Source: Leptobrachium leishanense
Lineage: Eukaryota; Chordata; Amphibia; Anura; Megophryidae
Reading direction: 5' to 3'
Assembly: GCA_009667805.1 (NCBI GenBank)
Contig: CM019067.1
Location: 249,771,721 to 249,835,720 of the forward strand
Length of the DNA stretch: 64,000 nt
Part shown: piece by piece, positions 1-10,930 of the stretch
Position numbering within the stretch: position 1 is the first letter of the stretch
Layout of the letters: each line of letters opens with the position of its first letter
Notes under the pieces: model-generated
What the model was told of the DNA's origin: nothing
What the model saw: the letters and a program-made list of their open reading frames with translations, nothing else
Databases searched by the model: none
Position numbers and translations under genes: made by a program

Positions 1-90
1 TTGATATAATGTACCATTGGATATGTGTATATTTTTTCTCTTGCATATCACAAGAAACTCAATGTGGAACCGCTTCAGGACAAATATATA

Positions 91-992
91 CAGGGTTTTT
101 CAAAGAGAATCAAAAAGTCACTGCACGTTCGGTGACTTTTCGTTCCCTGCAATTCGGTGGGATTCGGCGATCCTAGTTCGCCGACCCTGCGGTGTATTCA
201 GCAAGCACCACAGGGCCGCCGTACTGCAGGGAAAACCCACCGCAAACCCGACGAACACTCACTTCAACACTCGCTGAACACTAACCGAAACCCGCAGAAA
301 CAGCTGGATTAACCCCGCCAAACCCACTACCCGACCAGCCACCGATCACAGTGCAGAGCAGCCGCCGGAAAAACCCGACACGCAGACGAATGAGGTGAAC
401 AAAAAAAAAAAAACAGTACGCTTGAAAGTTTGAAATTTGAAACGCTGTTTGCAAAAAAAACTACTGAACGAAAATGCCTGGAATTTACATATAAGATCCA
501 ATGAATGATAATAAAAAGGGCAATTACAGTACAAGGAAAAAAAAAAAAACAGGAAAAATGTTTTGCTAAAAAAATCCTAAAAAATGCCTAAAAGATCCTG
601 AAAAATCTATAAATAAAAGAGAATTTTTACTGCAGAATATAATATTAAACGGTTTATTAGATATTGAATTAAAACTGGAAATTTTTTAACATTGAAGCCT
701 ATGGGATTCGCCTGAATAAACCTGTCGAATGAAACCACCGAATAGCAGGGCATTTCGGCAACTTTTCACTGCTGGTTTTTGTTCTCTGAATAGACTAAGC
801 ATTGCTTCTCTATGGGGATTTCACTGCCCTCGAACAGGCAACGAACAGGCACCGTATGTGCAGACAATTCGCCAACATTTGGCGAACTGCCTGCTCTCTG
901 AATAGCCGAATGGCCAGGAAAGGTAACCGTATGCTGAATTTCAGTGTCCGGTTACCTTTCGGCCACAATTCGGATCTTTTTGAATAACCCCC
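91..992 (+). mobile_element. CAGGGTTATTC-ended MITE, copy 1 (about 0.9 kb)
   Basis: A non-autonomous DNA transposon. It begins CAGGGTTTTTCAAAGAG and ends TTTTTGAATAACCCCC, so the termini are inverted repeats of CAGGGTTATTCAAAGAG. The 3 bases ATA flank both ends (88-90 and 993-995). Just inside the ends lie hairpins built on GTCACCG and CGGTGAC. The interior is AT-rich with A-runs and has no coding capacity. Copies 2 to 4 lie at 31791, 39818 (inverted) and 61552. Superfamily not certain; a 3-bp duplication resembles PIF/Harbinger. Confidence 0.8.
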
Positions 993-1844
993 ATAGTATC
1001 TAAAAGGTGATTTTGTATTTATCTTATGTTAGGATTTGTGCTAGGGGTGCATAGTGGTGTGGTTCTGCTTTCCTTGGTTACACCCCACATGCGCTGTACC
1101 TGTATGTTCTTCTATTGTACATATTTATCTAATAGATTTTGCAAAAAAAAACAACAAACAGACTGAACTATATCTGTCTATGGCTGCCAATGATAACGAC
1201 GGTAACTCATAAACCAAATGTTTGGATAAAAAGACTGCTTGTGTTTTAATAAGCCAGATTGTGGCCAGAAACAAATTCAATCACTTTGTGACATTTTGCT
1301 AGCAAAATTCCACATTTGAATGACAATGCCCCTGTTCCGTTGTGAAGAATGGCACGTTGTAAAGCAAGAAATATTATGATTTATTTGAATATTCAGAAGG
1401 TAAATGTAATTTTTAATTTGAGGGACAGAACTTTTTGCCTTATCACTGTGTGAAACCTTGCGATTGTTGGCCAGTCGTCACAAAAGGAAGGATCACTCAA
1501 TTGTTACAAAGTGCTTTTAGTTGAACACCAGTGAATACATTTCCCAGATAAGACTAGTAATGACAGAATTATACACCGTATAAACAGAAAATGACCTTTT
1601 AAAGTAATGTATCATGCCATACTGATGAGAGAGACAAAACTGAATTGTCATAAGTAAAACCTTTTCATCTCATCTCTCAGGACCTCCAATACTTGCCCTA
1701 CTAAATTCATTCTACATTCGTTTGTGAGGGATGAAAATGACTAGACATGATCAAGAAGAAGAATTACTTCTCACAATTAATTTTCATTTAATAACAATCA
1801 TTTTGGTACTTAAAAGGATAGTCTTTCAGTTTTCAGTCCCACTT
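993..1844. other. Unannotated interval
   Basis: No convincing gene or repeat seen. The sequence is AT-rich and has only short chance reading frames. Confidence 0.5.
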
Positions 1845-2006
1845 TGTTGAGAGCCAGCAGTGACATCAGAGGAAAGGGCGGCTCTAAGCGGGAGTACCAG
1901 GAAGACAGCTCGGAGAGAGGACGCAAACCGGGTGTCTCCCCTGCGTTAACTACTGAAATAAACCCCCGTTGTACCCAGCTCGCTGTGTTATTTGGATCTC
2001 ATGACA
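1845..2006 (+). repeat. Short or truncated LTR of a decayed Ty3/Gypsy element
   Basis: The stretch starts TGTTGAGAGCC, ends ATGACA and is followed immediately by a primer-binding-like site, so it reads as the right part or whole of a 5' LTR. It contains an AATAAA at about 1957. No matching 3' LTR was found, because the element is cut off near 6087. Confidence 0.55.
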
Positions 2007-2019
2007 TGGTGTCAGAAGT
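2007..2019 (+). promoter_or_regulatory. Primer-binding site of the Gypsy element
   Basis: TGGTGTCAGAAGT directly follows the LTR end, at the position and with the TGG start expected of a tRNA-complementary primer site. The tRNA was not identified. Confidence 0.6.
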
Positions 2020-2051
2020 TCTTACCTGTGCATCCATTTTGATCTGTGAAG

Positions 2052-3050
2052 ATGTCTAAGTTCACTCCACTGGAGCCTTTTGATTTCTCTCAGCCTGCAG
2101 CATGGCCTACCTGGAGGCAGAGGTTTGCACGCTTTAGGATTGCGTCTAAGCTGGATAAGGAGAGCGGTTAAGTACAGGTTAACTCGCTTTTATATTCTAT
2201 GGGGAAAGATGTGGGGCCTGTGTACAATACGTTTACTTTCCGTGAGGGGAAGAATTTGACTTTGGGATAGTCATGGATAAACTCAGCGCTTATTTTGTGC
2301 CCAGGAGAAATGTGATTCATGAGAGAACCTGTTTCCACAAGCGAGCACAGTGTGTGGGTGAATCAGTGGAATCATTTGTGCGCAGCCTGTATGAATTGGC
2401 GGAGTTCTGTGAGTTTGGTGCTGCGAACGAGGAGCAGATCAGAGACAGAATCGTCATAGGTATTGCAGACTCAGAAGTTTTGCTGAAGCTGCAACTGGAG
2501 TCTGCGTTGACGCTGGATGAGGCTATACGGATAGCGCGCCAAAGTAAAGAAGCAACGTGCAGAGATGAGCTCTGAAAGCATGGTGGAGGAGGTGCAGCAG
2601 TTCAGGAGAGCTGCAAGTGACAGGCAGAGTGTGAACAGCAGACCGCAGGTGACAGACAGGGTCAGAAGCGGTGGGATGCTACAGGCTCGTTGCACGTGCT
2701 GTAACCGCGCTCATGGAATGAAGATGTTATGCCCTGCGAGGTGCAGAAAGTGTAACAGAGTCGGCCATTTTGAGGTGGTTTGCAAATCAGAGTCTGTTAA
2801 AGAGATGCATCTGGACAGTGACCAAGAGGCTCAAGAGGTGTCCTTTGTAGGGTCTGTGATTAATCAGTCCGGCTCAGAAGAAGATTGGCGTGTTACACTC
2901 TCATTGATGGGTGCAAGGATTGCTTTTAAAATTGATACGGGAGCAGACATTACGGTTATTTCTTTTGCAACGTTAATGGAACTGCCACGACGACCGCAGC
3001 TTGAGAAGGTTTTGATAAATGTTCAGGAGGAGGTCGCATCGATTGTGCCG
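2052..3050 (+). pseudogene. Ty3/Gypsy gag and start of protease (broken)
   Basis: Gag begins at the ATG at 2052 (MSKFTPLEPFDFSQ), 45 bases after the LTR. An in-frame TAA sits at 2169 and further frame changes follow near 2260 and 2565. The middle part (2273-2575) has the capsid-like text SVESFVRSLYELAEFC. A nucleocapsid zinc knuckle, CRKCNRVGHFEVVC (CX2CX4HX4C), lies near 2737-2780. An aspartic protease start, IDTGADITVIS, is at about 2932. The protease is cut soon after by a LINE insertion. Known for the family: these proteins form the retrotransposon particle and process it. The PBS and sequence style suggest a Mag-like lineage, which is inference. Not functional as it stands. Confidence 0.75.
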
Positions 3051-4615
3051 GGAGATTTCTTGCAGGCTCGTGGAGTCAGACAAGGCTGCAGCTTAAGTCC
3101 AACCCTCTATAACATCTACATCAATGGACTGGATGAAGCTCTAGAATCCTCCTCAGCACCAGGACTAACTCCATATGACACCGAGGTGAAGTTCCTGTTG
3201 TATGCAGATGACCTTCTATTACTGTCACCAACAGAGAGAGGTCTACAAGACAGCCTGGAAGTGCTGGAAAAATACAGTGCGGCATGGGCACTACCCATCA
3301 ACCAAAAGAAAACAAAGGTCATGGTTTTCCAAAGGAAGAACGCAAAAACCAAGAGTTCCTCTATGACACTTAATGACTGCACTCTTGATGAAGCCAACAG
3401 CTACACATACCTCGGTCTAGAAACAAACCGATCGGGAAGTTTCAAACCAGCCATAGAGGCCCTAAGAGACAAGGCGTGTAGAACCTTCTATGCCATCAGA
3501 AGAAAACTCTACAAACTAAAACCGCCTGTAAGAGTCTGGCTTAAAATCTTTGATAGCGTCATCACTCCAATCCTCCTTTATGGCAGTGAAGTATGGGGCC
3601 CCATCACCTACCCTGAACAACCCAAATGGGACACCAGCCCAACAGAAATATTCCAACTGGAATTCTGCAAGCACCTCCTCCAAGTCCATCGGAGCACCTC
3701 TAACAATGCTTGCCGGGCCGAGCTGGGCAGACACCCCTTACTTCTTGCAGTACAGAAGAGGGCGCTATCATACTGGGACCACCTAAACATCAGCAGCCTC
3801 AACTCATACCACCATAAAGCCCTACTGGCCAATAAGGACCACCCCAAACCATGTGGGCTGCAACAACTCATATCCACCCTGATCATCCAAAGCCCCCATG
3901 AACGCAACCTGAAAAAATATCAAATAAAGGCCCTAATTAACAATTCCAGGGAAAACTATATCAGAGAATGGAGACATGATATAGCAATCTCTCAGAAACC
4001 CACCATTTACCAATCCTTACAGAGGGAATACAAACTGGCCCCATACCTGGAGGTACTACAAGACCCCAAGGACAGACAGATCCTGAGCCGGTACAGACTG
4101 AGCGCCCACAGCCTGGAAATTGAATCAGGGTGGCATAGACAGACCTACAAGCCCAGGGAGAATAGACTGTGCCAGCATTGTGACCAGGGGGCCCTGGAAG
4201 ATGAGGTCCACTTCCTCCTACAGTGCCCCAAGTACTCAGCACTGAGGGAAACTCACTTCCAGAGACTCTCCGCTCATCCCGGACTTCACCTCTATAGAAC
4301 AGACTAGGAAACTCCACATCATACTGGGAGAAGAGGAGCCAGCGGTGAAAATATCTGCCCAATATGTCACAGAATGTCACAGACTGAGAGGAACATGAGA
4401 GATCCCGGACTTATAAATCCCCAACACGGACTCACCCCATCCCACTTCACATTATCCCTTACCCCTGATAATGTCCATGGACTTGCCCATTCCCCCCCAT
4501 ATATGTCCCACTACCCACACACCCCTCCATCCCATATAACCTCCCCATATGCTTTGGCAATGCAAAAATGTATTTGGTCCTGCCAATAAAGCTTATTTTG
4601 ATTTGATTTGATTTG
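3051..4615 (+). mobile_element. 5'-truncated non-LTR retrotransposon (Nimb/I-like)
   Basis: The second half of a LINE reverse transcriptase, open to a stop at 4307. It shows GVRQGCSLSPTLYNIYING (palm motif B) and LLYADDLLLL (catalytic YADD), followed by a thumb and a C-terminal cysteine-histidine knuckle CQHCDQGALEDEVHFLLQC. An AATAAA lies at 4585 and the 3' end is a short (TTTGA)n tract at 4597-4615, typical of LINEs that end in a microsatellite. It sits inside the Gypsy protease. By chance the frames join, so one 580-codon reading frame (2565-4307) runs from Gypsy gag into the LINE. Clade assignment is tentative; the endonuclease and N-terminal RT are missing. Confidence 0.75.
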
Positions 4616-6087
4616 AGTACAAAAGAAAGAAATTTACCCTGTGGGTGTACGTGTATGTGTACGTTAATAACCTATTGAGCCGGAATGCAGCCTGTAGCCT
4701 GGGTCTTGTTGTGCGAGTGCATGAGATCACGGAGGACATGTTTGGAGAACTTGGGCTGCTGAATTGTGAGCCGGTCCGCATAGAGTTAAAAGCGGATGCT
4801 ATCCCGTACAGTATCGCTGTGCCTCGTAGGATTCCATTTCCACTTTTGCCCCGGGTTGAGGCCGAACTTTTGAGGATGAAGAGCATGGGTGTTATTGAGG
4901 AAGTTACTGAAGCTACTGACTGGTGTGCTCCTATTGTACCTGTTGCTAAGAATGGGAAAGTTCGTATATGTGTGGACTTGAAACGCCTGAACGAGGCTGT
5001 AAAGAGGGAGAGATTTGTACTGCCGACATTGGAAGACATAGCTCCGAAGTTGTCAGGGGCTAAATTCTTTTCCACGCTTGATGCTTCCAGCGGTTTCTGT
5101 CAGATACCCCTCGACCCGGAGAGCCGTAAGCTGACTACTTTCATTACGCCGGTAGGTCGATTTTGTTTCCGCAGACTCCCCTTCGGGATATCTTCCGCAC
5201 CAGAGATCTTCCAAAGGGAAATGAGTTCCCTCCTGAGGGGTGGTAGTTATGGACGACATCCTCGTGTACGGGTCCACTCTAGAAGAGCATGATCAGCGAC
5301 TGCAGCGTGTACTGCAGACCGTAAGAGAGTCAGGATTGAAACTGAACAAAGATAAATGCCACTTTGGGAAAACAGAACTGTGCTACTGTGGCCATATTAT
5401 CAGCGGAGACGGTATTAAGCCAGATGCTAGTAAAGTTCTCGCTATTGAGCAATTGAAAAGCCCTTCCGATGTTCATGAACTGAGACAAATACTGGGCCCT
5501 GTGAACTACGTGGGCAAGTTTCTGCCGGAACTGTCCTCAGTGTTGCATCCTATTACAGAATTGTTGAAGAAAGACGTTGCTTGGACCTGGGGACCTCCAC
5601 AGGCGGAGGCCTTTGCACTGGTCAAGTCCATGTTGGGGTCCACCCTGGTGCTGGGGTTCTATGACCCTTCTAAGAAGACTGTGATTAGCGCGGACGCTAG
5701 CAGTTATGGGCTAGGAGCAGCCCTTCTGCAACTGACTGACGACAAGCTGCAGCCCATTGCCTACTGCTCTCGTACATTAACTGTGGCAGAAACAAAATAC
5801 GCTCAGATAGAAAAGGAGTGTCTGGCTGGAGTTTGGGCCTGCGAGCACTTTCAACGATATCTGGTAGGCTTGGAAGGTTTTAGTCTGGAGACTGACCACA
5901 AGCCACTGGTTCCATTGATAAACTCCTATGACTTTGACAAGGCACCTCTGAGATGCCAGAGACTTCTGATGCGGCTGCTCAGATTCAATATTCGGGCTGT
6001 GCATGTGCCGGGGAAACAATTGGTAGTGGCAGACGCACTCTCCAGGTTCCCGCTGGCTGCAGCTGAAGAGTCATCCACAGAATCAGA
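4616..6087 (+). pseudogene. Ty3/Gypsy pol: end of protease, reverse transcriptase, RNase H (broken)
   Basis: Continuation of the Gypsy element after the LINE. The text NNLLSRNAACSLGLV marks the end of the protease. The RT shows STLDASSGFCQIPL (motif A, catalytic Asp) and, after a frame change near 5240, MDDILVYG (catalytic DD). An RNase H domain follows, with [15 protein letters not shown] and LETDHKPL, then [15 protein letters not shown]. No integrase follows: the element is lost at about 6087 where another repeat begins. The frameshift and the missing integrase make it dead. Confidence 0.8.
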
Positions 6088-6390
6088 TTGTGCCATTACA
6101 GGGACAACTGCTCCATATGTAAATCAGACTGCTTCACCCAGAAAGGGTGGCCAGTATTGAAATGCCAAGGACATCATCCCTGCACGAGAGTTGCAGCAAC
6201 CCCCGACGATCGTTTCGGCCTTGTTACGCCTCGTCAGGAGGGTATAGCTGACACTCCTCTAGGCACATTGAGCAAGGACCCTCGCAAACCTCTCTTTTTC
6301 TCTCTCTATAAGTTTACAGGGTAATCCAGCCGTGGATCCCTTACTCGAAGTGCCTAGAGTGGTGTCAGCAATACCCTTCAAACATAACTT
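6088..6390 (+). repeat. Dispersed repeat also present at 33.0-33.6 kb
   Basis: Contains GCCATTACAGGGA, CCATATGTAAATCAG, CGACGATCGTTT and TAAGTTTACAGGG, each with a close match in the 32990-33560 block but in a shuffled order. It replaces the 3' part of the Gypsy element. Function and superfamily unknown. Confidence 0.6.
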
Positions 6391-7568
6391 AAACTCATGT
6401 TACCACAAACATATGATGAATTTTAAAATGAGTCCTCAACCCAGGCTGATTCAGTCTTCAGTCTTCTGAACTGAATGGCTTTCTTCGATCATCCCATAAT
6501 ATTTGGAAGTATTCTCAATGTATTTTACTGTAATAACCTATTTTGCAGGCAGATGTCCCCATCTTCTGGCCAACAGGAGTTACTGCATTTAAACACAAGC
6601 ACAGAGCTCCGTGCAGGATCAGCGGGGGGGGGGGGAGTCCAATACAGGAATTCCCCTGCTGGTTGTTAACAGTGTTTTCTCAGGCATCATGGCTATGGTT
6701 CTAAAGGTTTGGGCGAACCTTGTGGAGTCCAAATGCAAACAAAATTAATTTGCAACAAATCAATTCCATCATGTATACATAATGACAGTAGTGAAGGTGT
6801 TAATGGCAAATTTAGATAAAAATAGGGGATAGCAGGGGGGGTCAAGAGAAGCTAATACTTAACCCCCTCCCATTTTTGCCTTCTGATGTTCCTGTAGAAC
6901 TGAGATGCCATTTTGTCACTTATTCAGGAACACAGCGTTCTACTTTATTCTATCAAAAGCAGGTTAAAACATGATTTTTTTTGTTAATTATAATCACATT
7001 GTTTTTTTAAACACTCTAATAAATGATTCATGGTACGGCATTTGTAGATGCTGCTTTGTACTATGGAATGGTTTTCAGGGCCCAAACTATAAAAACAGGC
7101 CCTCCAGAAAATACTAGAATGCAAGGAATTGATAGTCTTTGTTGAAAGAGGAATACCCAGCGCACTTCAGAGATAAACTAGCTTTCATTTTTCCTATGAG
7201 CCCTGTTAAAAGCTTTATCGCTCTCTTTTCTTTACGACAAAAGGTACAGTAATAGAAAGCTGTAATTTAATATGACAACAATATTCTGAGCTGTGTTACG
7301 AATTAATCTAGGCCAATAATCATGGCCTAGATTCTCTAATGGTCATGGTGAGAGTCATCATGTTGCATGGAGAAACTCCCAAATCACTATGCATCCTATA
7401 CCACGTACGTGTGAGCTGTGTGCTAGTTGGCATAACAGCCTGGTTAATTACCTCCTTCCCTACCAAGGGATTTTCCAAAAATACCCTGTCAAGAATGATT
7501 TTGGAAAATCATTTATTTATGCAGTAAAAAAATATAAGGCTATTTTGCAAAGTTATTCCTTACATTAA
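6391..7568. other. No gene seen; contains an old repeat fragment
   Basis: Only short chance reading frames. The part 6525-6790 (AATAACCTATTTTGCAGGCAG onward) is a diverged copy of 10695-10930 (AATAACCTATTTGACATGCAG onward). The remainder is AT-rich and unrecognised. Confidence 0.5.
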
Positions 7569-7886
7569 CCCTTTCTAGCCGCAGGACGTACTATGCTGTC
7601 CCTGTAGCGGGTGGGCTTAGAAGACGCAGGGCATACTAATTGCTCTGTTGACTTCAATGGGCCGCCTCAGCCCCTCCCCCTCGCGCGCGCAAGACGCGTG
7701 GCAGTGGCTGCTGCGAGACAGTCTGAAATCAGGGAGTCTCACTGCAGCCAATGCCGCGCATTGCACGTTAGCTGCATGGGTGGGCCGAAGCAGAGGCCCG
7801 ATGCAGAACCTGGTGATGGGGTGTACTAGTATGCCCCGCTGGCGGAACCCCCTCCCGACAGTCTCCACCCGCCTGTTGTTAAGGGG
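7569..7886 (+). mobile_element. GC-rich TTAA-flanked MITE
   Basis: Flanked by TTAA at 7565-7568 and 7887-7890. The ends read CCCTTTCTAGCCGC and GTTGTTAAGGGG, an imperfect inverted repeat. A TTAA target fits piggyBac-type or Kolobok-type elements. It contains no coding region. Confidence 0.55.
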
Positions 7887-8180
7887 TTAATAACAGGGGT
7901 CAAGTCCTGGGAAAAAAAGTGAGGGAACTCACCCACGAATTCCACAACCCCCATTACCTGAAGAAAATATATATATATATATCACGAGTATAGCAGCGCG
8001 TGCCGGTGATACCATTTTAATTGGGTTAACTTTACATTTAAAAGACAAGCTTTCAAGAGTGTAAACTGGAAACTATACTGATCAGTGAAAGGTATCACTA
8101 CGTATAGGTATACTCGTTATTGTGGCAACTGGACTAACGCATTTTATATACAAATATATATATATATCTCTATCTCCAGG

Positions 8181-8330
8181 CACTGAGCCCCCAGAATAAT
8201 ATACACAGCACTGAACCCCAAGAATAATATACACAGCACTGAGCCCCCAGAATAATATACACAGCACTGAGCCCCCAGAATAACATACACAGCACTGAAC
8301 CCCAAGAATAATATGCACAGCACTGGTTAT
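8181..8330 (+). repeat. 28-bp tandem repeat, about 5 units
   Basis: Units read approximately GCACTGAGCCCCCAGAATAA followed by TATACACA. Alternate units carry AACCCCAAG in place of AGCCCCCAG. The same repeat lies inverted at about 57660-57800. Confidence 0.85.
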
Positions 8331-8374
8331 ATGGATATATTTTCCCCAGTTCACATGGATATAATTGCCCCAGC

Positions 8375-10395
8375 TCATATGGATAATGCCCCCAGGTCTC
8401 ATGGATAATGCCCCAGCTCTCATGGATAATGCCCCCAGGTTTCATGGATAATGCCCCAGGTCTCATGGATATTGCCCCCTGGTCTCATGGATATGCCCCA
8501 GCTCTCATGGATAATGCCCCAGCTCTCATGGATAATGACCCCAGCTCTCATGGATAATGCCCCCAGCTCTCATGGATAATGCCCCCAGCTCTCATGGATA
8601 ATGCCCCCAGCTCTCATGGATATTGCCCCAGCTCTCATGGATAATGCCCCAGGTCTCATGGATAATGCCCCCCCAGCTCTCATGGATATTGCCCCAGCTC
8701 TCATGGATATTGCCCCAGCTCTCATGGATAATGCCCCAGCTCTCATGGATATTGCCCCAGGTCTCATGGATAATGCCCCAGCTCTCATGGATAATGCCCC
8801 AGCTCTCATGGATAATGCCCCAGCTCTCATGGATATTGCCCCAGGTCTCATGGATATTGCCCCAGCTCTCATGGATAATGCCCCAGGTCTCATGGATAAT
8901 GCCCCCAGCTCTCATGGATATTGCCCCAGCTCTCATGGATATTGCCCCAGCTCTCATGGATAATGCCCCAGCTCTCATGGATATTGCCCCAGGTCTCATG
9001 GATAATGCCCCAGGTCTCATGGATATTGCCCCCTGGTCTCATGGATAATGCCCCAGGTCTCATGGATAATGCCCCAGGTCTCATGGATAATGCCCCAGGT
9101 CTCATGGATATTGCCCCAGCTCTCATGGATAATGCCCCAGGTCTCATGGATATTGCCCCAGCTCTCATGGATATTGCCCCAGCTCTCATGGATATTGCCC
9201 CAGCTCTCATGGATATTGCCCCAGGTCTCATGGATATTGCCCCAGCTCTCATGGATATTGCCCCAGGTCTCATGGATAATGCCCCAGCTCTCATGGATAA
9301 TGCCCCAGGTCTCATGGATAATGCCCCAGGTCTCATGGATAATGCCCCAGCTCTCATGGATAATGCCCCAGCTCTCATGGATATTGCCCCAGCTCTCATG
9401 GATAATGCCCCAGCTCTCATGGATAATGCCCCAGCTCTCATGAATAATGCCCCAGGTCTCATGGATAATGCCCCAGCTCTCATGGATATTGCCCCAGGTC
9501 TCATGGATAATGCCCCAGCTCTCATGGATATTGCCCCAGCTCTCATGGATAATGCCCCAGGTCTCATGGATAATGCCCCAGGTCTCATGGATATTGCCCC
9601 AGCTCTCATGGATAATGCCCCAGCTCTCATGGATATTGCCCCAGGTCTCATGGATATTGCCCCAGCTCTCATGGATAATGCCCCAGGTCTCATGGATAAT
9701 GCCCCCCAGCTCTCATGGATATTGCCCCAGCTCTCATGGATATTGCCCCAGCTCTCATGGATAATGCCCCAGCTCTCATGGATATTGCCCCAGGTCTCAT
9801 GATAATGCCCCAGCTCTCATGGATAATGCCCCAGGTCTCATGGATAATGCCCCAGCTCTCATGGATATTGCCCCAGCTCTCATGGATATTGCCCCAGCTC
9901 TCATGGATAATGCCCCAGCTCTCATGGATATTGCCCCAGGTCTCATGGATATTGCCCCAGCTCTCATGGATAATGCTTCAGGTCTCATGGATAATGCCCC
10001 CCAGCTCTCATGGATATTGCCCCAGCTCTCATGGATATTGCCCCAGCTCTCATGGATAATGCCCCAGCTCTCATGGATATTGCCCCAGGTCTCATGGATA
10101 ATGCCCCAGCTCTCATGGATAATGCCCCAGGTCTCATGGATATTGCCCCAGCTCTCATGGATATGCCCCAGCTCTCATGGATATTGCCCCAGCTCTCATG
10201 GATAATGCCCCAGCTCTCATGGATAATGCCCCAGGTCTCATGGATAATGCCCCAGCTCTCATGGATATTGCCCCAGCTCTCATGGATATTGCCCCAGCTC
10301 TCATGGATATTGCCCCAGCTCTCATGGATATTGCCCCAGGTCTCATGGATATTGCCCCCTGGTCTCATGGATATTGCCCCAGGTCTCAGGGATAC
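8375..10395 (+). repeat. 21-bp minisatellite, about 96 units
   Basis: The unit is CATGGATAWTGCCCCAGSTCT. Almost all variation is at two sites: A or T in GATAWTG, and C or G in CAGSTCT. Because 21 is divisible by 3 and the unit lacks stops in several frames, both strands show long artefactual reading frames (for example MDIAPAL repeated). The leftmost units (8335-8400) are degenerate, with TTCACATGG and CTCATATGG. Scattered one- or two-base C-run expansions shift the frame, which argues against coding. Confidence 0.95.
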
Positions 10396-10433
10396 TGCCC
10401 CAGCCCAGCTCACCTTTGCTGCTGCTTCTCCAC

Positions 10434-10665
10434 ATTGCCAGCGGCCGCGTGCTTCCTGCTTCAGTGGCCGCTGACAGGAAGTGCAGCCGCTCGCCTGGGA
10501 ACTATGAAACAGCCAGGCGAGCGGCTCCACCTCCTGTCAGCTGGCCCTTGTAACAGGAAGCACGCCGGCCGCCGGCAATGTGCGGCGGCGGCGTTCGGGC
10601 TCGGGCCACAGCGGGAACGCTGCGTTCCCGCAGCGTTCCCGCTGTGGGAAAAGTGCGGGAACGCC
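10434..10665. repeat. GC-rich hairpin arm of the minisatellite element
   Basis: Two hairpins. The first is an imperfect palindrome of about 70-base arms centred near 10507, including GCGGCCGCGTGCTTCCTG against CAGGAAGCACGCCGGCCGC. The second has an 18-bp perfect stem (CACAGCGGGAACGCTGCG) and a TTCC loop at about 10608-10647. The first half matches, in reverse, the GC-rich segments at 56111-56260 and 47215-47292. Confidence 0.75.
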
Positions 10666-10694
10666 GTTCCTGCGCGTTCCCGCTCGACTCGAGC

Positions 10695-10930
10695 CCTGGT
10701 TAATAACCTATTTGACATGCAGATGTTGCCATCTCCTGGCCAAAAAGAGTCACTGCTTTTCTGGTCTTATTCAGGACCTCAGAATTGATGTCAGATTAGA
10801 CACATCCCTAGCAGCTTTTAAAAAGTGTTAGCACCTCGGGTATCAAACCTATGGTGCAAAAACTTTAGGATCACATTCTGGAGCCCAAATCCAAATAAAT
10901 TTCTTTAACAATAAATTAAATTCCTTTGCA
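10695..10930 (+). repeat. Old dispersed repeat fragment (pair of 6525-6790)
   Basis: Shares AATAACCTATTT, CAGATG, CATCTCCTGGCCAA and CAAATCCAAATAAA-like text in the same order with 6525-6790. The copies are diverged, so the family is old. Type unknown. Confidence 0.5.

Larger units (their letters stand above)
7887..10720 (+). repeat. Minisatellite-bearing compound repeat, copy 1
   Basis: A unique left arm (about 7891-8180, with an internal TA tract), a 28-bp tandem repeat, the long 21-bp minisatellite, and a GC-rich hairpin right arm. The same order appears inverted at 56111-58095, sharing the left-arm text GGGGTCAAGTCCTGGG, ACTATACTGATCAGT and CCAGTTGCCACAAT (in reverse there). The two copies therefore descend from one unit, probably a mobile one, although terminal repeats and a target duplication could not be identified. 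Confidence 0.75.

Noticed and set aside
8601..10530. Many long overlapping reading frames on both strands (MDIAPAL, MRAGAIS and similar repeats)
   Set aside because: They result from a 21-bp unit without stops. Frames shift at C-run changes, both strands are open, and no promoter or conserved start is seen.
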